Shown here piece by piece: positions 27,439 through 35,437 of a DNA stretch of 64,000 nucleotides. Made by a program: the position numbers and the translations under genes. The notes beneath the pieces were generated by a model. It was given only the letters and a program-made list of their open reading frames with translations, did no database searches and was not told where the DNA came from. Numbering within the stretch: the first letter of the stretch is position 1; each line of letters starts with the position of its first letter. This DNA comes from Planctomycetota bacterium (lineage in GTDB: Bacteria; Planctomycetota; Phycisphaerae; Phycisphaerales; SM1A02), in NCBI GenBank assembly GCA_016872835.1, contig VGYX01000012.1, positions 27,065 to 91,064 of the forward strand. Direction: 5' to 3'.

Positions 27439-28350
27439 TCACCAGTTCGGCCACGTCGCCGGAGGAGGGGGCGCATCATCGCGCTGCACGACGGCCTCGA
27501 TGAAGCCGTAGGGTCGGTCCGCTGCGATGTGCACCTCGTTCGCGTTCCGTTGCCCGAAGGGCGACAGGTCCACCACAAAGTGGTGCTTGTTCGGAAGGCT
27601 GAGGCGCACCGCCGCGATCGCGTCCTGCTGCTTCAACACCGCTTCGCCCATCGCGAACAGCGTCTGCTGCAGCGACAGGCTGTAGTGATCCGCGTAGACC
27701 GCGAGCATCGTGTCCATCGCGGTGCGGTGACTGGTCGCCCAGTCGACGCCGTCGAGTTTCGATGGGTCGCACGTGCTCCAGCGCCAGCAGGCGGTGACCT
27801 CGGTCGCCATGATGCGATCGTCGGTCTCCTTGAGGGTGGTGAATGCGTCGCGCAGATAGCCCTTGAAGGCGCTGTCGCCGGTCTTCAGCACCACAAGCTT
27901 CTCCAGACCGCTCGTGACCCACGCGCGCAGGCTCGCCCCTTCGCGGCTCGCGCGCACCGTCGCCGTGCGCACGTGCGAGCCATCGCGGCGGAATGCGCGC
28001 GGGTGCGGCTTGCCCTTGCTCACGATGCGCTGCCAGGGGTACTGCTCGATACGGATCTCGGCGCCCGAGACATACTGCTGCGTGCCGATGAAATGCCGAG
28101 CCAGCGCGATGCCGAAGGCCTCCGGCTCGAGCGGTCCGAGCTTGTGTGACAGCGCGAACACCGTGTTCTTCTGCGTGTCCGTGGGCAGCACCTTCGCGTT
28201 GTCGCCGGTCAGGTGCGTCTCGGTGAAATCGCCCATGAGCTGCACCGAGACGTTCAGGTCCAGGATCTCGTGCGTGTCGCCCTGGCGTGTGATGCGGAAG
28301 ACACGGTTTTCCGCCTTGCCGTAGCGGTTCTCGCCGAGCACGATCGCCAT
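27439..28350 (-). CDS. pucL: factor-independent urate hydroxylase (uricase)
   Basis: GENRYGKAENRVFRI; DFTETHLTGDNAKVLPTDTQKNTVFAL; QYPWQRI; LVVLKTGDSAFKGYLRDAFTTLKETDDRIMATEV; LSLPNKHHFVVDLSPFG. Confidence 0.95.
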   Translation of the reverse strand: MAIVLGENRYGKAENRVFRITRQGDTHEILDLNVSVQLMGDFTETHLTGDNAKVLPTDTQKNTVFALSHKLGPLEPEAFGIALARHFIGTQQYVSGAEIRIEQYPWQRIVSKGKPHPRAFRRDGSHVRTATVRASREGASLRAWVTSGLEKLVVLKTGDSAFKGYLRDAFTTLKETDDRIMATEVTACWRWSTCDPSKLDGVDWATSHRTAMDTMLAVYADHYSLSLQQTLFAMGEAVLKQQDAIAAVRLSLPNKHHFVVDLSPFGQRNANEVHIAADRPYGFIEAVVQRDDAPPPPATWPNW

Positions 28351-28352
28351 GA

Positions 28353-28700
28353 TCAGCTTCCTCGGTAGGTGCTGTAGCCGAAGGGGCTCAGCAGCAGGGG
28401 TACATGGTGGTGGCGTGACGCGTCGGTCACCTCGAACTCGATCGAGACGCTCGGAAAGAAGCCCTTCGTGCCACGGGCGGCGCGCCAGGTGCCGGTGTTG
28501 AAGGTGAGGCGGAAGATGCCGACGGAGAGCGGCGCGGAGCCGAGCACCGTCTTGATGCGGCCATCGGCGTCGGTCGCGCCGCCGCCGACTTCCTTCCAAT
28601 GATCGCCATCGCGTCGCTCGCAGCGAACCTGCATGCCCGCGGCGGGAAGGCCAGTGGCGGTGTCGAGCACATGGGTCGAGAGTCCGTGGGAAGCGCTCAC
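28353..28700 (-). CDS. uraH: 5-hydroxyisourate hydrolase (transthyretin-like)
   Basis: LSTHVLDTATGLPAAGMQV; TDADGRI; FFPSVSIEFEV; HHHVPLLLSPFGYSTYRGS. Confidence 0.96.
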   Translation of the reverse strand: MSASHGLSTHVLDTATGLPAAGMQVRCERRDGDHWKEVGGGATDADGRIKTVLGSAPLSVGIFRLTFNTGTWRAARGTKGFFPSVSIEFEVTDASRHHHVPLLLSPFGYSTYRGS

Positions 28701-28706
28701 CTACGC

Positions 28707-28712
28707 AGACTA
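28707..28712 (-). promoter_or_regulatory. putative -10 element of the uraH-uricase operon (TAGTCT-6nt-GTG)
   Basis: minus strand TAGTCT gcgtag GTG. Confidence 0.4.
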
Positions 28713-28742
28713 GATCGAAGCCTTGCGAGGGTCAATGAAGCG

Positions 28743-31700
28743 ATGCGGTGGTACCTTCGCAAGATGCCTGAACGCGACCACATGGAGCATGACGCGCCCA
28801 TGTACCGCGACTTCCTCTCCGATGCATGGATGGCGCACCTGCTCGCGCGGAGTACGCCTGTTCCGGGGGTGGATGGCCTTCGGCAGGTGGGTACGTGCGC
28901 GGGGCTCGAATCGCGTGAGGCGCTCGAGTTCCTGCGTGACCTGCATGATGCGGTGAAGCACGATCTGCGCCGCGTGCTGGAGCGTCGCTCGACCGATCGC
29001 GCCTTCATCGATGAGCGCACCCGCGCCTGCGTGGCCCTGAACCGAGATCTTGGAATCGGTTTCCGCGACGCCGACTACCAGACGGTCATCGGCATGCAGG
29101 ACGGCGACGGCCGCACGGTGATCGGGCCGCTGCGTGCGGACTACGCCGAGGCGCACGGGCAGGCCCCGATCGCGCCGGTTCCGGCGTTCCTGCAGGGTCA
29201 TCATGTCACGCTGTTCGGCCCGCCCGATGACGCCAAGCTCTCGATCAACGCGATGAACGCGTTCCATCGGCGCATCGAAGGGGAGCCTGCGATCGTGGAG
29301 GAACTGCTGCGCGACAGCGGGGCGGTCGCCATGTGGGGCGCCGATGACGAGGATTCGAAGACGCCGCTGCGCGCCGATCTGGTGCAGGCGGGGGAAAATC
29401 TGACCGGCTGCCTGCGCGGAGACATCGCGTGCACCGACGCACGCACGGGGCGCACCTATGCGCTCGCTGCCGATCGGCGCTCGCGACCGATCAAGCGCTT
29501 CCCGGGCCTCGCGCTTCCGTGCACCTTCCTGTTCCGTGGCGGCAATCCTGTGCCGCTGCACCTGTACGACTTCGCGCTGCATCTCTTCGCGAACTGGCGC
29601 AACCCCCAGGCGCTCGCGTTCTACGCGCCCAAGTTGGAGAACGACGAGGAGGCCACGTACCTCGCGGGCATGCTGCGTCACGCCGAACGGCTGCTGCAGG
29701 CGCGCGAGCCCGCGTATCGTACGGGTGGTGTCCGGCTGCTGATCGTGCTCGAGAACCCGCGCGCGGTGTTCCGCCTGAACGAGATCATCGACGCGCTGCA
29801 CCCGTACTTCGCCGGGGCCTCGCTCGGTTGGCACGACTACCTCGCCAGCACGGCGCGCCTGATGAAGGAGGACCCGAACTACCGCATTCCGGTGAAGGCT
29901 GATCCGGAGATCGTGATCAAGCACATCAAGGCCTCGCATGAGCTGCTGGCGCGCGTGGTGCACCCGCGCGGCGGCATCTCGATCGGCGGCATGTACGGCG
30001 TGCTGCCGAGCGAGAACCGCATCGGGAGCGAGTCGTTCCAGGTGGCGATCCGCGGATTCCTGCGTGACGTGTTCACGCAGCTCAAGCGCGGTCTCGACGG
30101 CTTCTGGGTGGCGCATCCCGACTTCGTGCGGCTCGGCTTGGCATTGGTCGAGGGATGGAAGCGGCTGCAGGCCGGCGACCATGGGCCGATCGAGGCGCTG
30201 GTGCGTGGCCTGCTGGCTGCGAAGCATCAGCAGCTGATGCTTGACTTCATCCATGGGCCCGACATCGCGAGCCTTGACCGCGCCGATCCGCTCTATGCAC
30301 GTGCGTTGCTCGCCGCCGATCGACCAACAAGCGATTGCATTTCCAATGACGATCCCGAGGAGGTTCGCTACAACTGCTTCCAGTGCCTGCAGTACCTGGC
30401 CGACTGGCTCTGCGGCAACGGGTGCGTGGCGCTTCCAGCGGCGATCGATGGCGTGCCGGTGCGTGTGATGGACGATCTGGCCACCACGGAGCGCTCGCGC
30501 TGGGAGGTCTGGCACGAGGTGCGACATGGGCGTGTGACCGTCGAGCAGCTCGTGCGCATCGCGCACGAGGAGATGCACTTCATCCAGAAGGACCGCACGG
30601 CGCCTGGCAAGGCGGTGCAGGTGAAGTGGGACGACCGCACGCGCGGCTGGTACCCGGTGGCGATGCACCTGATGCTGCAGTTGATGACCGCCGAGCGGCC
30701 GGTCGAGTTTGCGAGCGAGCTTTTGTTGCCCTTCACCGTGGATTCGGTGCGTGTCGCGCCGGATCCGCTCGTGGCTGCGGCGGCGGTGGAGCCCGCGAAG
30801 TACGCGTTGAGCCGCAGGATGTCGCGTTGTCATGCGGCGTTCACGGCGTGTGGTGCGCAGGCTTTCGTGCGTGCGCTTGTCGACCTGCCCGTGCTTGATC
30901 TGGACGCGGCCAAGCGCGCGGTGATGGCGTTCTCGGTCGATGACGTGAACGAGGCCGCCGGCTTCCACGGCGACATTGGTGAGCGGCGCACCACGCTCGA
31001 TGCCCGCGCCGCGCAGGAGCAGGCGGGCGTGGCAGGGGAGGCCGAGGCCGTGCAGTCGCGCCTGCGCGAGCTCGGCGCGCGATATCGCGAGAAGTTCGGC
31101 TTCAAGTTCCTGATCGCCGCCAAGGGCAAGTCGGGTGCCGAGATGCTCGGGGCGCTCGAGGCGCGGCTGGCCGGTACGCCGATGCAGGAACTGCAGCATG
31201 CACGCGAGGCGCTCTGGACGATCGCGAAGCAGCGATTGATCGCGTTCGGCGCCGATGGGGTGATCGATCGTGTGCGGGAGGCGTGTACCCGTCATGGGGT
31301 GCGTGGACTGTCGGCCTGCGTGAGCGCGCCGGGGTGCGCACCGCAGTCGATCGTGTTCGGCGACCGGGAGCCTGGCGAGCCGGTCACGGCCGACACCGCG
31401 TTCGAGATCGCCTCGCTCAGCAAGACGATCGGATCATGCTTCGCGATCGAGCACTTCCGAAGTGCGGGAATCGGGCTCGATGCGTCCGTGCAGCCACTCC
31501 TTGCGGCGTGCGGAGGCGACTTCCGACTTCGTTCGCTCGATGCCACGCATGCGGAGTGGGCCGATCAGGTGCAACTCGCGCACCTGATGCGCCACGAGGC
31601 GCTCAACATGCACTACGTGAACGGCGTGCCGGCGAATCGGCCGATGCCGCCAGTCGCCGAACTGTTGCCCGGCAACGCGGCGTGGCGCTACGAGCCTGTC

Positions 31701-33467
31701 GGTGTGGCGAACGAGCCTGGCACGCGCTTCGCGTACTCGGGCGGTGGTTTCATGGTGCTCGAGCATCTCGTGCAGCGGCGCGTGGGCATGCCGATCCATG
31801 AGGCAACACGGCCGTTCCTCGAGGCGCTCGGCATGCGGCACACCTCCTTCGAGCAGGTGGAGGCGCCTTTGCCGGAGATCGCGAAGTGTTTCCGCGATGA
31901 CGGATCGATGATCGACGGCGGGCGCCTGCTCTTTCCCGGGTTCGCCGCCGGCGCCGTTTCGACGCCCGCCGATGTGGCCCGGTTCCTCCGCACGCTCACG
32001 CAGGCTTTCCATCGCGTGGAAGGCTGCGGCCCCATCTCGCACGACACCGCGGTGCGCATGCTGCACGGCGTGGATCGTGGCAGTCGCGTGTTCATGGGCT
32101 GCGACATGGGTCTCGGCGTGTTCATCGTGGAAGCGGGAGCCAACCGCTTCGCCGTGCACCAAGGAGCCAACGACGGCTGCCGCGCGCTGTTCGCGCACTG
32201 CTTCCATGGGCCCGATGCCGGATGCGGCGTGGTGATCTGCGCCAGCGGCGAGGAGCGCGCCGTCGCGTGCATCGCCGAGGTGGCGCGAACGTTGCTTCAG
32301 CATCTTGGCGTGCGCGGCGTCGACTGGTCGCGCCTTGGCGATGGCATGGTGGCGGCCAATACGCCGCCTGAGCAGCGCGTGAACATCGGCTACCGCGAGT
32401 CGCTGTTCCGCGCATTCGAGCCGGATCTCGCGGAGGTCATTGTGCAGCGCGGTCCGCTGGATCCGCTCGCCCGCTTCAACTTCGTCGTCGGTGCCACGAT
32501 CGAGAGCGTCTCCAACCAGCGATTCGCGCGCGCCGAGAATCTGCTCTCGCCCCATGAACCCGTGTTCGATCCTGCGCTCTTCGGCAAGCAGGGCAAGGTG
32601 ATGGACAGCTGGGAGACGGTTCGCCACAACCCACTCGGTCGCGACACGCTTGTGCTGCGGCTGGCGAAGCCGGCGAAGATCTCGCTCGTGGCCGTTTCGA
32701 CACGCTTTCATAATGGCAATCAGGCACAGGCGATCGAGTTGGAGGGCTTTCACGAGCGTGCCGGCGTCTGGAAGCCAATCCTTGCACGCATGCCGCTGCA
32801 GGGTCACGCCATGCATGTGGCGCCCACGCGCATCTTCAACGAAACCTTCGAGCGCGTTCGCCTCACGATGTTCCCGGACGGGGGCGTCACGCGGCTCGGG
32901 CTCTTCGGTGCCGACCTTCCCGCAACCGAGCGCGAGCGTCTGCTCGCCTCGCCGTGCGTCCCGTTCCCCGCGTTCGACGCGCAGACCCGCAAGCCGCTCA
33001 TGCCGAAGTTCGTGGGCGTGCCGCGTGCCCCATCGGCGGGATGCAACCTTGCCAGCGCCGCCTTCGGTGCCCGCGTCGTCGCCGCGAGCAACGAGCACTA
33101 TGGTCCCGCAGCGCAGGTGATCTCGCCCTTCCCGCCACTGCACATGTTCGACGGCCTCGAGAGCGCGCGCAGTCGCGAGCCCGGGCACAGCGAGCATGTC
33201 ACGATCGCGCTTGCCCGCGCCGCACCCATCGGTCGCATCCGCATCGACTTCACGCACTTCGTGAACAACAATCCGCGCGAACTTCAGGTGGAAGGTCGTA
33301 CGGGCGGTGCCTGGATCACGCTCGTTCCGCGCACGCCGGTGAAGGCCTACGCCGGCAATGCCACGGAGTGGCTGGTGCACGAATCGGCCGTCTGCGACCA
33401 GATCCGCGTGACCGCGTACCCTGACGGCGGCATGAATCGTGTCCATGTCTTCGAGGCTGGCGCATGA
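28743..33467 (+). CDS. four-domain purine-catabolism fusion: malate synthase - OHCU decarboxylase - serine beta-lactamase-like hydrolase - allantoicase
   Basis: Single uninterrupted ORF. Malate synthase: LLIVLENPRAVF...LGWHDYLAS...HPRGGISIGGMYGVLP...RYNCFQCLQYLADWLCGNGCVAL...VMDDLATTERSRWEVW. OHCU decarboxylase: GFHGDIG...QEQAGVAG...YREKFGFKFLIAAKGKSGAEML. Serine hydrolase: FEIASLSKT (SxxK), YSGGGFMVLEHLV, VHQGANDG. Allantoicase: two copies including GKVMDSWETVRHN...FHNGNQAQAIELEG...PDGGVTRLGLFG and NLASAAFGARVVAASNEHYGPA...FVNNNPRELQVEG...PDGGMNRVHVFE. Start uncertain (28743 or 28764). Confidence 0.92.
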   Translation: MRWYLRKMPERDHMEHDAPMYRDFLSDAWMAHLLARSTPVPGVDGLRQVGTCAGLESREALEFLRDLHDAVKHDLRRVLERRSTDRAFIDERTRACVALNRDLGIGFRDADYQTVIGMQDGDGRTVIGPLRADYAEAHGQAPIAPVPAFLQGHHVTLFGPPDDAKLSINAMNAFHRRIEGEPAIVEELLRDSGAVAMWGADDEDSKTPLRADLVQAGENLTGCLRGDIACTDARTGRTYALAADRRSRPIKRFPGLALPCTFLFRGGNPVPLHLYDFALHLFANWRNPQALAFYAPKLENDEEATYLAGMLRHAERLLQAREPAYRTGGVRLLIVLENPRAVFRLNEIIDALHPYFAGASLGWHDYLASTARLMKEDPNYRIPVKADPEIVIKHIKASHELLARVVHPRGGISIGGMYGVLPSENRIGSESFQVAIRGFLRDVFTQLKRGLDGFWVAHPDFVRLGLALVEGWKRLQAGDHGPIEALVRGLLAAKHQQLMLDFIHGPDIASLDRADPLYARALLAADRPTSDCISNDDPEEVRYNCFQCLQYLADWLCGNGCVALPAAIDGVPVRVMDDLATTERSRWEVWHEVRHGRVTVEQLVRIAHEEMHFIQKDRTAPGKAVQVKWDDRTRGWYPVAMHLMLQLMTAERPVEFASELLLPFTVDSVRVAPDPLVAAAAVEPAKYALSRRMSRCHAAFTACGAQAFVRALVDLPVLDLDAAKRAVMAFSVDDVNEAAGFHGDIGERRTTLDARAAQEQAGVAGEAEAVQSRLRELGARYREKFGFKFLIAAKGKSGAEMLGALEARLAGTPMQELQHAREALWTIAKQRLIAFGADGVIDRVREACTRHGVRGLSACVSAPGCAPQSIVFGDREPGEPVTADTAFEIASLSKTIGSCFAIEHFRSAGIGLDASVQPLLAACGGDFRLRSLDATHAEWADQVQLAHLMRHEALNMHYVNGVPANRPMPPVAELLPGNAAWRYEPVGVANEPGTRFAYSGGGFMVLEHLVQRRVGMPIHEATRPFLEALGMRHTSFEQVEAPLPEIAKCFRDDGSMIDGGRLLFPGFAAGAVSTPADVARFLRTLTQAFHRVEGCGPISHDTAVRMLHGVDRGSRVFMGCDMGLGVFIVEAGANRFAVHQGANDGCRALFAHCFHGPDAGCGVVICASGEERAVACIAEVARTLLQHLGVRGVDWSRLGDGMVAANTPPEQRVNIGYRESLFRAFEPDLAEVIVQRGPLDPLARFNFVVGATIESVSNQRFARAENLLSPHEPVFDPALFGKQGKVMDSWETVRHNPLGRDTLVLRLAKPAKISLVAVSTRFHNGNQAQAIELEGFHERAGVWKPILARMPLQGHAMHVAPTRIFNETFERVRLTMFPDGGVTRLGLFGADLPATERERLLASPCVPFPAFDAQTRKPLMPKFVGVPRAPSAGCNLASAAFGARVVAASNEHYGPAAQVISPFPPLHMFDGLESARSREPGHSEHVTIALARAAPIGRIRIDFTHFVNNNPRELQVEGRTGGAWITLVPRTPVKAYAGNATEWLVHESAVCDQIRVTAYPDGGMNRVHVFEAGA

Positions 33468-33940
33468 CTGACCATCAGCGACAGGCCTTGATGCGCCGTG
33501 CCATCCACTTGAGCGCGGAGAACGTGCAGCGAGGTGGCGGTCCCTTTGGCGCAGTGATCGTGCGGGATGGCACGATCGTGGGGGAGGGCTTCAACCGCGT
33601 CACAGCATCGAATGATCCGACGGCGCACGCCGAAATGGTTGCCATACGCGAGGCATGCAGGCACCTGAAGACCTTCACGCTCGCGGGTTGCGAGATCTAC
33701 ACCAGTTGTGAGCCCTGTCCGATGTGCCTGAGCGCGATCTACTGGGCGCGTCTCGACCGCATCTGGTTCGCCAACACCAAGGTCGACGCCGCTGAGATCC
33801 AGTTCGACGATCACTTCATCTACGACGAGCTCGCCAAGGATGTGGCGCACCGCACCATCCCGATGCGGGGCATGCTCCGCGACGAGGCTCTCGCCGTCTT
33901 CCGGGATTGGCAGGCGAACGCTTCGCGTATCCGATATTGA
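33464..33940 (+). CDS. guaD: guanine deaminase (CDA-fold)
   Basis: GPFGAVIVRDG; NDPTAHAEMVAIREAC; TSCEPCPMCLSAIYWARLDRIWFANTKVDAAEIQFDDHFIYDEL; 4-nt overlap with the fusion gene. Confidence 0.88.
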   Translation: MTDHQRQALMRRAIHLSAENVQRGGGPFGAVIVRDGTIVGEGFNRVTASNDPTAHAEMVAIREACRHLKTFTLAGCEIYTSCEPCPMCLSAIYWARLDRIWFANTKVDAAEIQFDDHFIYDELAKDVAHRTIPMRGMLRDEALAVFRDWQANASRIRY

Positions 33941-33953
33941 GCGGACCTGCTGC

Positions 33954-33959
33954 TAGACT
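33954..33959 (+). promoter_or_regulatory. putative -10 element upstream of xdhA (TAGACT-8nt-ATG)
   Basis: same hexamer/spacing pattern as other units. Confidence 0.4.
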
Positions 33960-33967
33960 CCCTCGCG

Positions 33968-35437
33968 ATGCGTGACTACGCGCTGCTGCATGTGAACGGC
34001 GTGCCACGCGAGGTGAGAGGCCGCGAGGCGCTCATGATGCTCGCCACCTGGCTTCGCAAGGAGGCCGGCCTTCCGGGCACGAAGATCGTCTGTGCGGAGG
34101 GTGACTGTGGCGCCTGCACGGTGCTGCGCGCCTTCGACACCCCCGGTACGGAGTCGTTGGACGCGCCCTTCGAGGTGATGAATTCCTGCATCGCGATCGT
34201 TGCGCAGATGGATGGCGCGCACATCGTCACCGTCGAGGGCATGCAGGATGGCGACGCGCTCGCGCCGGCGCAGGAAGCCATGCGGCGCTGCCACGGGAGC
34301 CAGTGCGGTTTCTGCACGCCCGGCTTCGTGATGGCGCTCAGCGGCATGCTTGAACAGCACGGTGGTGTGGCCGTCGAGCGCAAGGTCGCCGCGAATCACC
34401 TCACGGGCAACCTCTGCCGATGCACCGGATACGAACCGATCCTCGAGGCCGCTTGCACCGTGCGCACCTCGCCGCGCCATGTCGTCGGACCGCGCTACGG
34501 AACACGCGAGCGTCGTGAGCGTGCGCGTGCCGCGATGCAGGACGGGCTGCAGATCGAGCATGACGGCGTCCGATTCGCGGCTCCGACCTCGCTGCGCGAG
34601 GCGTGCGCCTTCGTGGCCGCGCACCCGGGCTGCCGGGTCGTCGGCGCCTCCACGGATCTTGGCGTCCCGATCAACAAGGGTCGCCCGATGCCTGAGGCGC
34701 TGCTGAGCCTGCACCTGATCCCCGAACTGCATGAGGCGCGGCTCACGCGATCGGAAGTCGTGGTGGGTGCGCGCGTGCCGCTGGCGAAGGTGCGGCACCT
34801 CTGCGAGCAGGCTGCGCCCGAGTTCGCGCGCTTCCTGAATCTCTTCGCGTCGCCGCAGATCAAGAACGTGGCCACGCTGGTCGGCAACATCGCGACCGGC
34901 TCGCCGATCGGCGACACGCTGCCGTTCCTGCTCGTCTCGAACGCGATGGTGCACGTGGCAAGCAGGCCGGGCGGTCGCGGCGCGGTGCAGCGGCGCGAGA
35001 TCCCGATGACGAGGCTTTACCGCGGCTACCGCCAGCTTGCGCTGGAGCCTGGCGAGCTGATCACGCACGTCTCGTTCGAGCGAACCCGTCCCAAGGAGGT
35101 CGTGCGTCTGTTCAAGGTCTCGCAGCGCAAGGATCTCGACATCAGCACGGTGAGCGCCGCCTTCGCGCTCACGCTGGCCGGCCCGCGCACGAAGGGAAGC
35201 CGGCAGGTCACCGAGGCGCGGGTCGCGCTGGGCGGCGTGGCCGCCACGCCGATCCGGCTGCCCGAAGTCGAGAAGGCGCTCGTCGGAACCCTTGATGCGG
35301 CACGGATCGAGCCGATCGCCGCGCTGATCGGGCGCGCCATCGCACCGCTGAGTGACGTGCGGGGCACGGCCGCCTATCGCACGATGCTGGCCGCGAACCT
35401 GTTCCGCCAGTTCGCGCAGGAGTTGCTCGATGGCTGA
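33968..35437 (+). CDS. xdhA: xanthine dehydrogenase small subunit (2Fe-2S and FAD domains)
   Basis: CAEGDCGACTVL; CHGSQCGFCTPGFVMAL; NLCRCTGYEPILEAA; FAD domain VVGASTDLGV..KNVATLVGNIATGSPIGD. Confidence 0.95.
   Translation: MRDYALLHVNGVPREVRGREALMMLATWLRKEAGLPGTKIVCAEGDCGACTVLRAFDTPGTESLDAPFEVMNSCIAIVAQMDGAHIVTVEGMQDGDALAPAQEAMRRCHGSQCGFCTPGFVMALSGMLEQHGGVAVERKVAANHLTGNLCRCTGYEPILEAACTVRTSPRHVVGPRYGTRERRERARAAMQDGLQIEHDGVRFAAPTSLREACAFVAAHPGCRVVGASTDLGVPINKGRPMPEALLSLHLIPELHEARLTRSEVVVGARVPLAKVRHLCEQAAPEFARFLNLFASPQIKNVATLVGNIATGSPIGDTLPFLLVSNAMVHVASRPGGRGAVQRREIPMTRLYRGYRQLALEPGELITHVSFERTRPKEVVRLFKVSQRKDLDISTVSAAFALTLAGPRTKGSRQVTEARVALGGVAATPIRLPEVEKALVGTLDAARIEPIAALIGRAIAPLSDVRGTAAYRTMLAANLFRQFAQELLDG

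Noticed and set aside
28710-31295. 861-aa minus-strand ORF, and 31434..33446 (670 aa), opposite the purine fusion gene
   Set aside because: Antisense shadows; the plus strand carries clear conserved enzyme motifs
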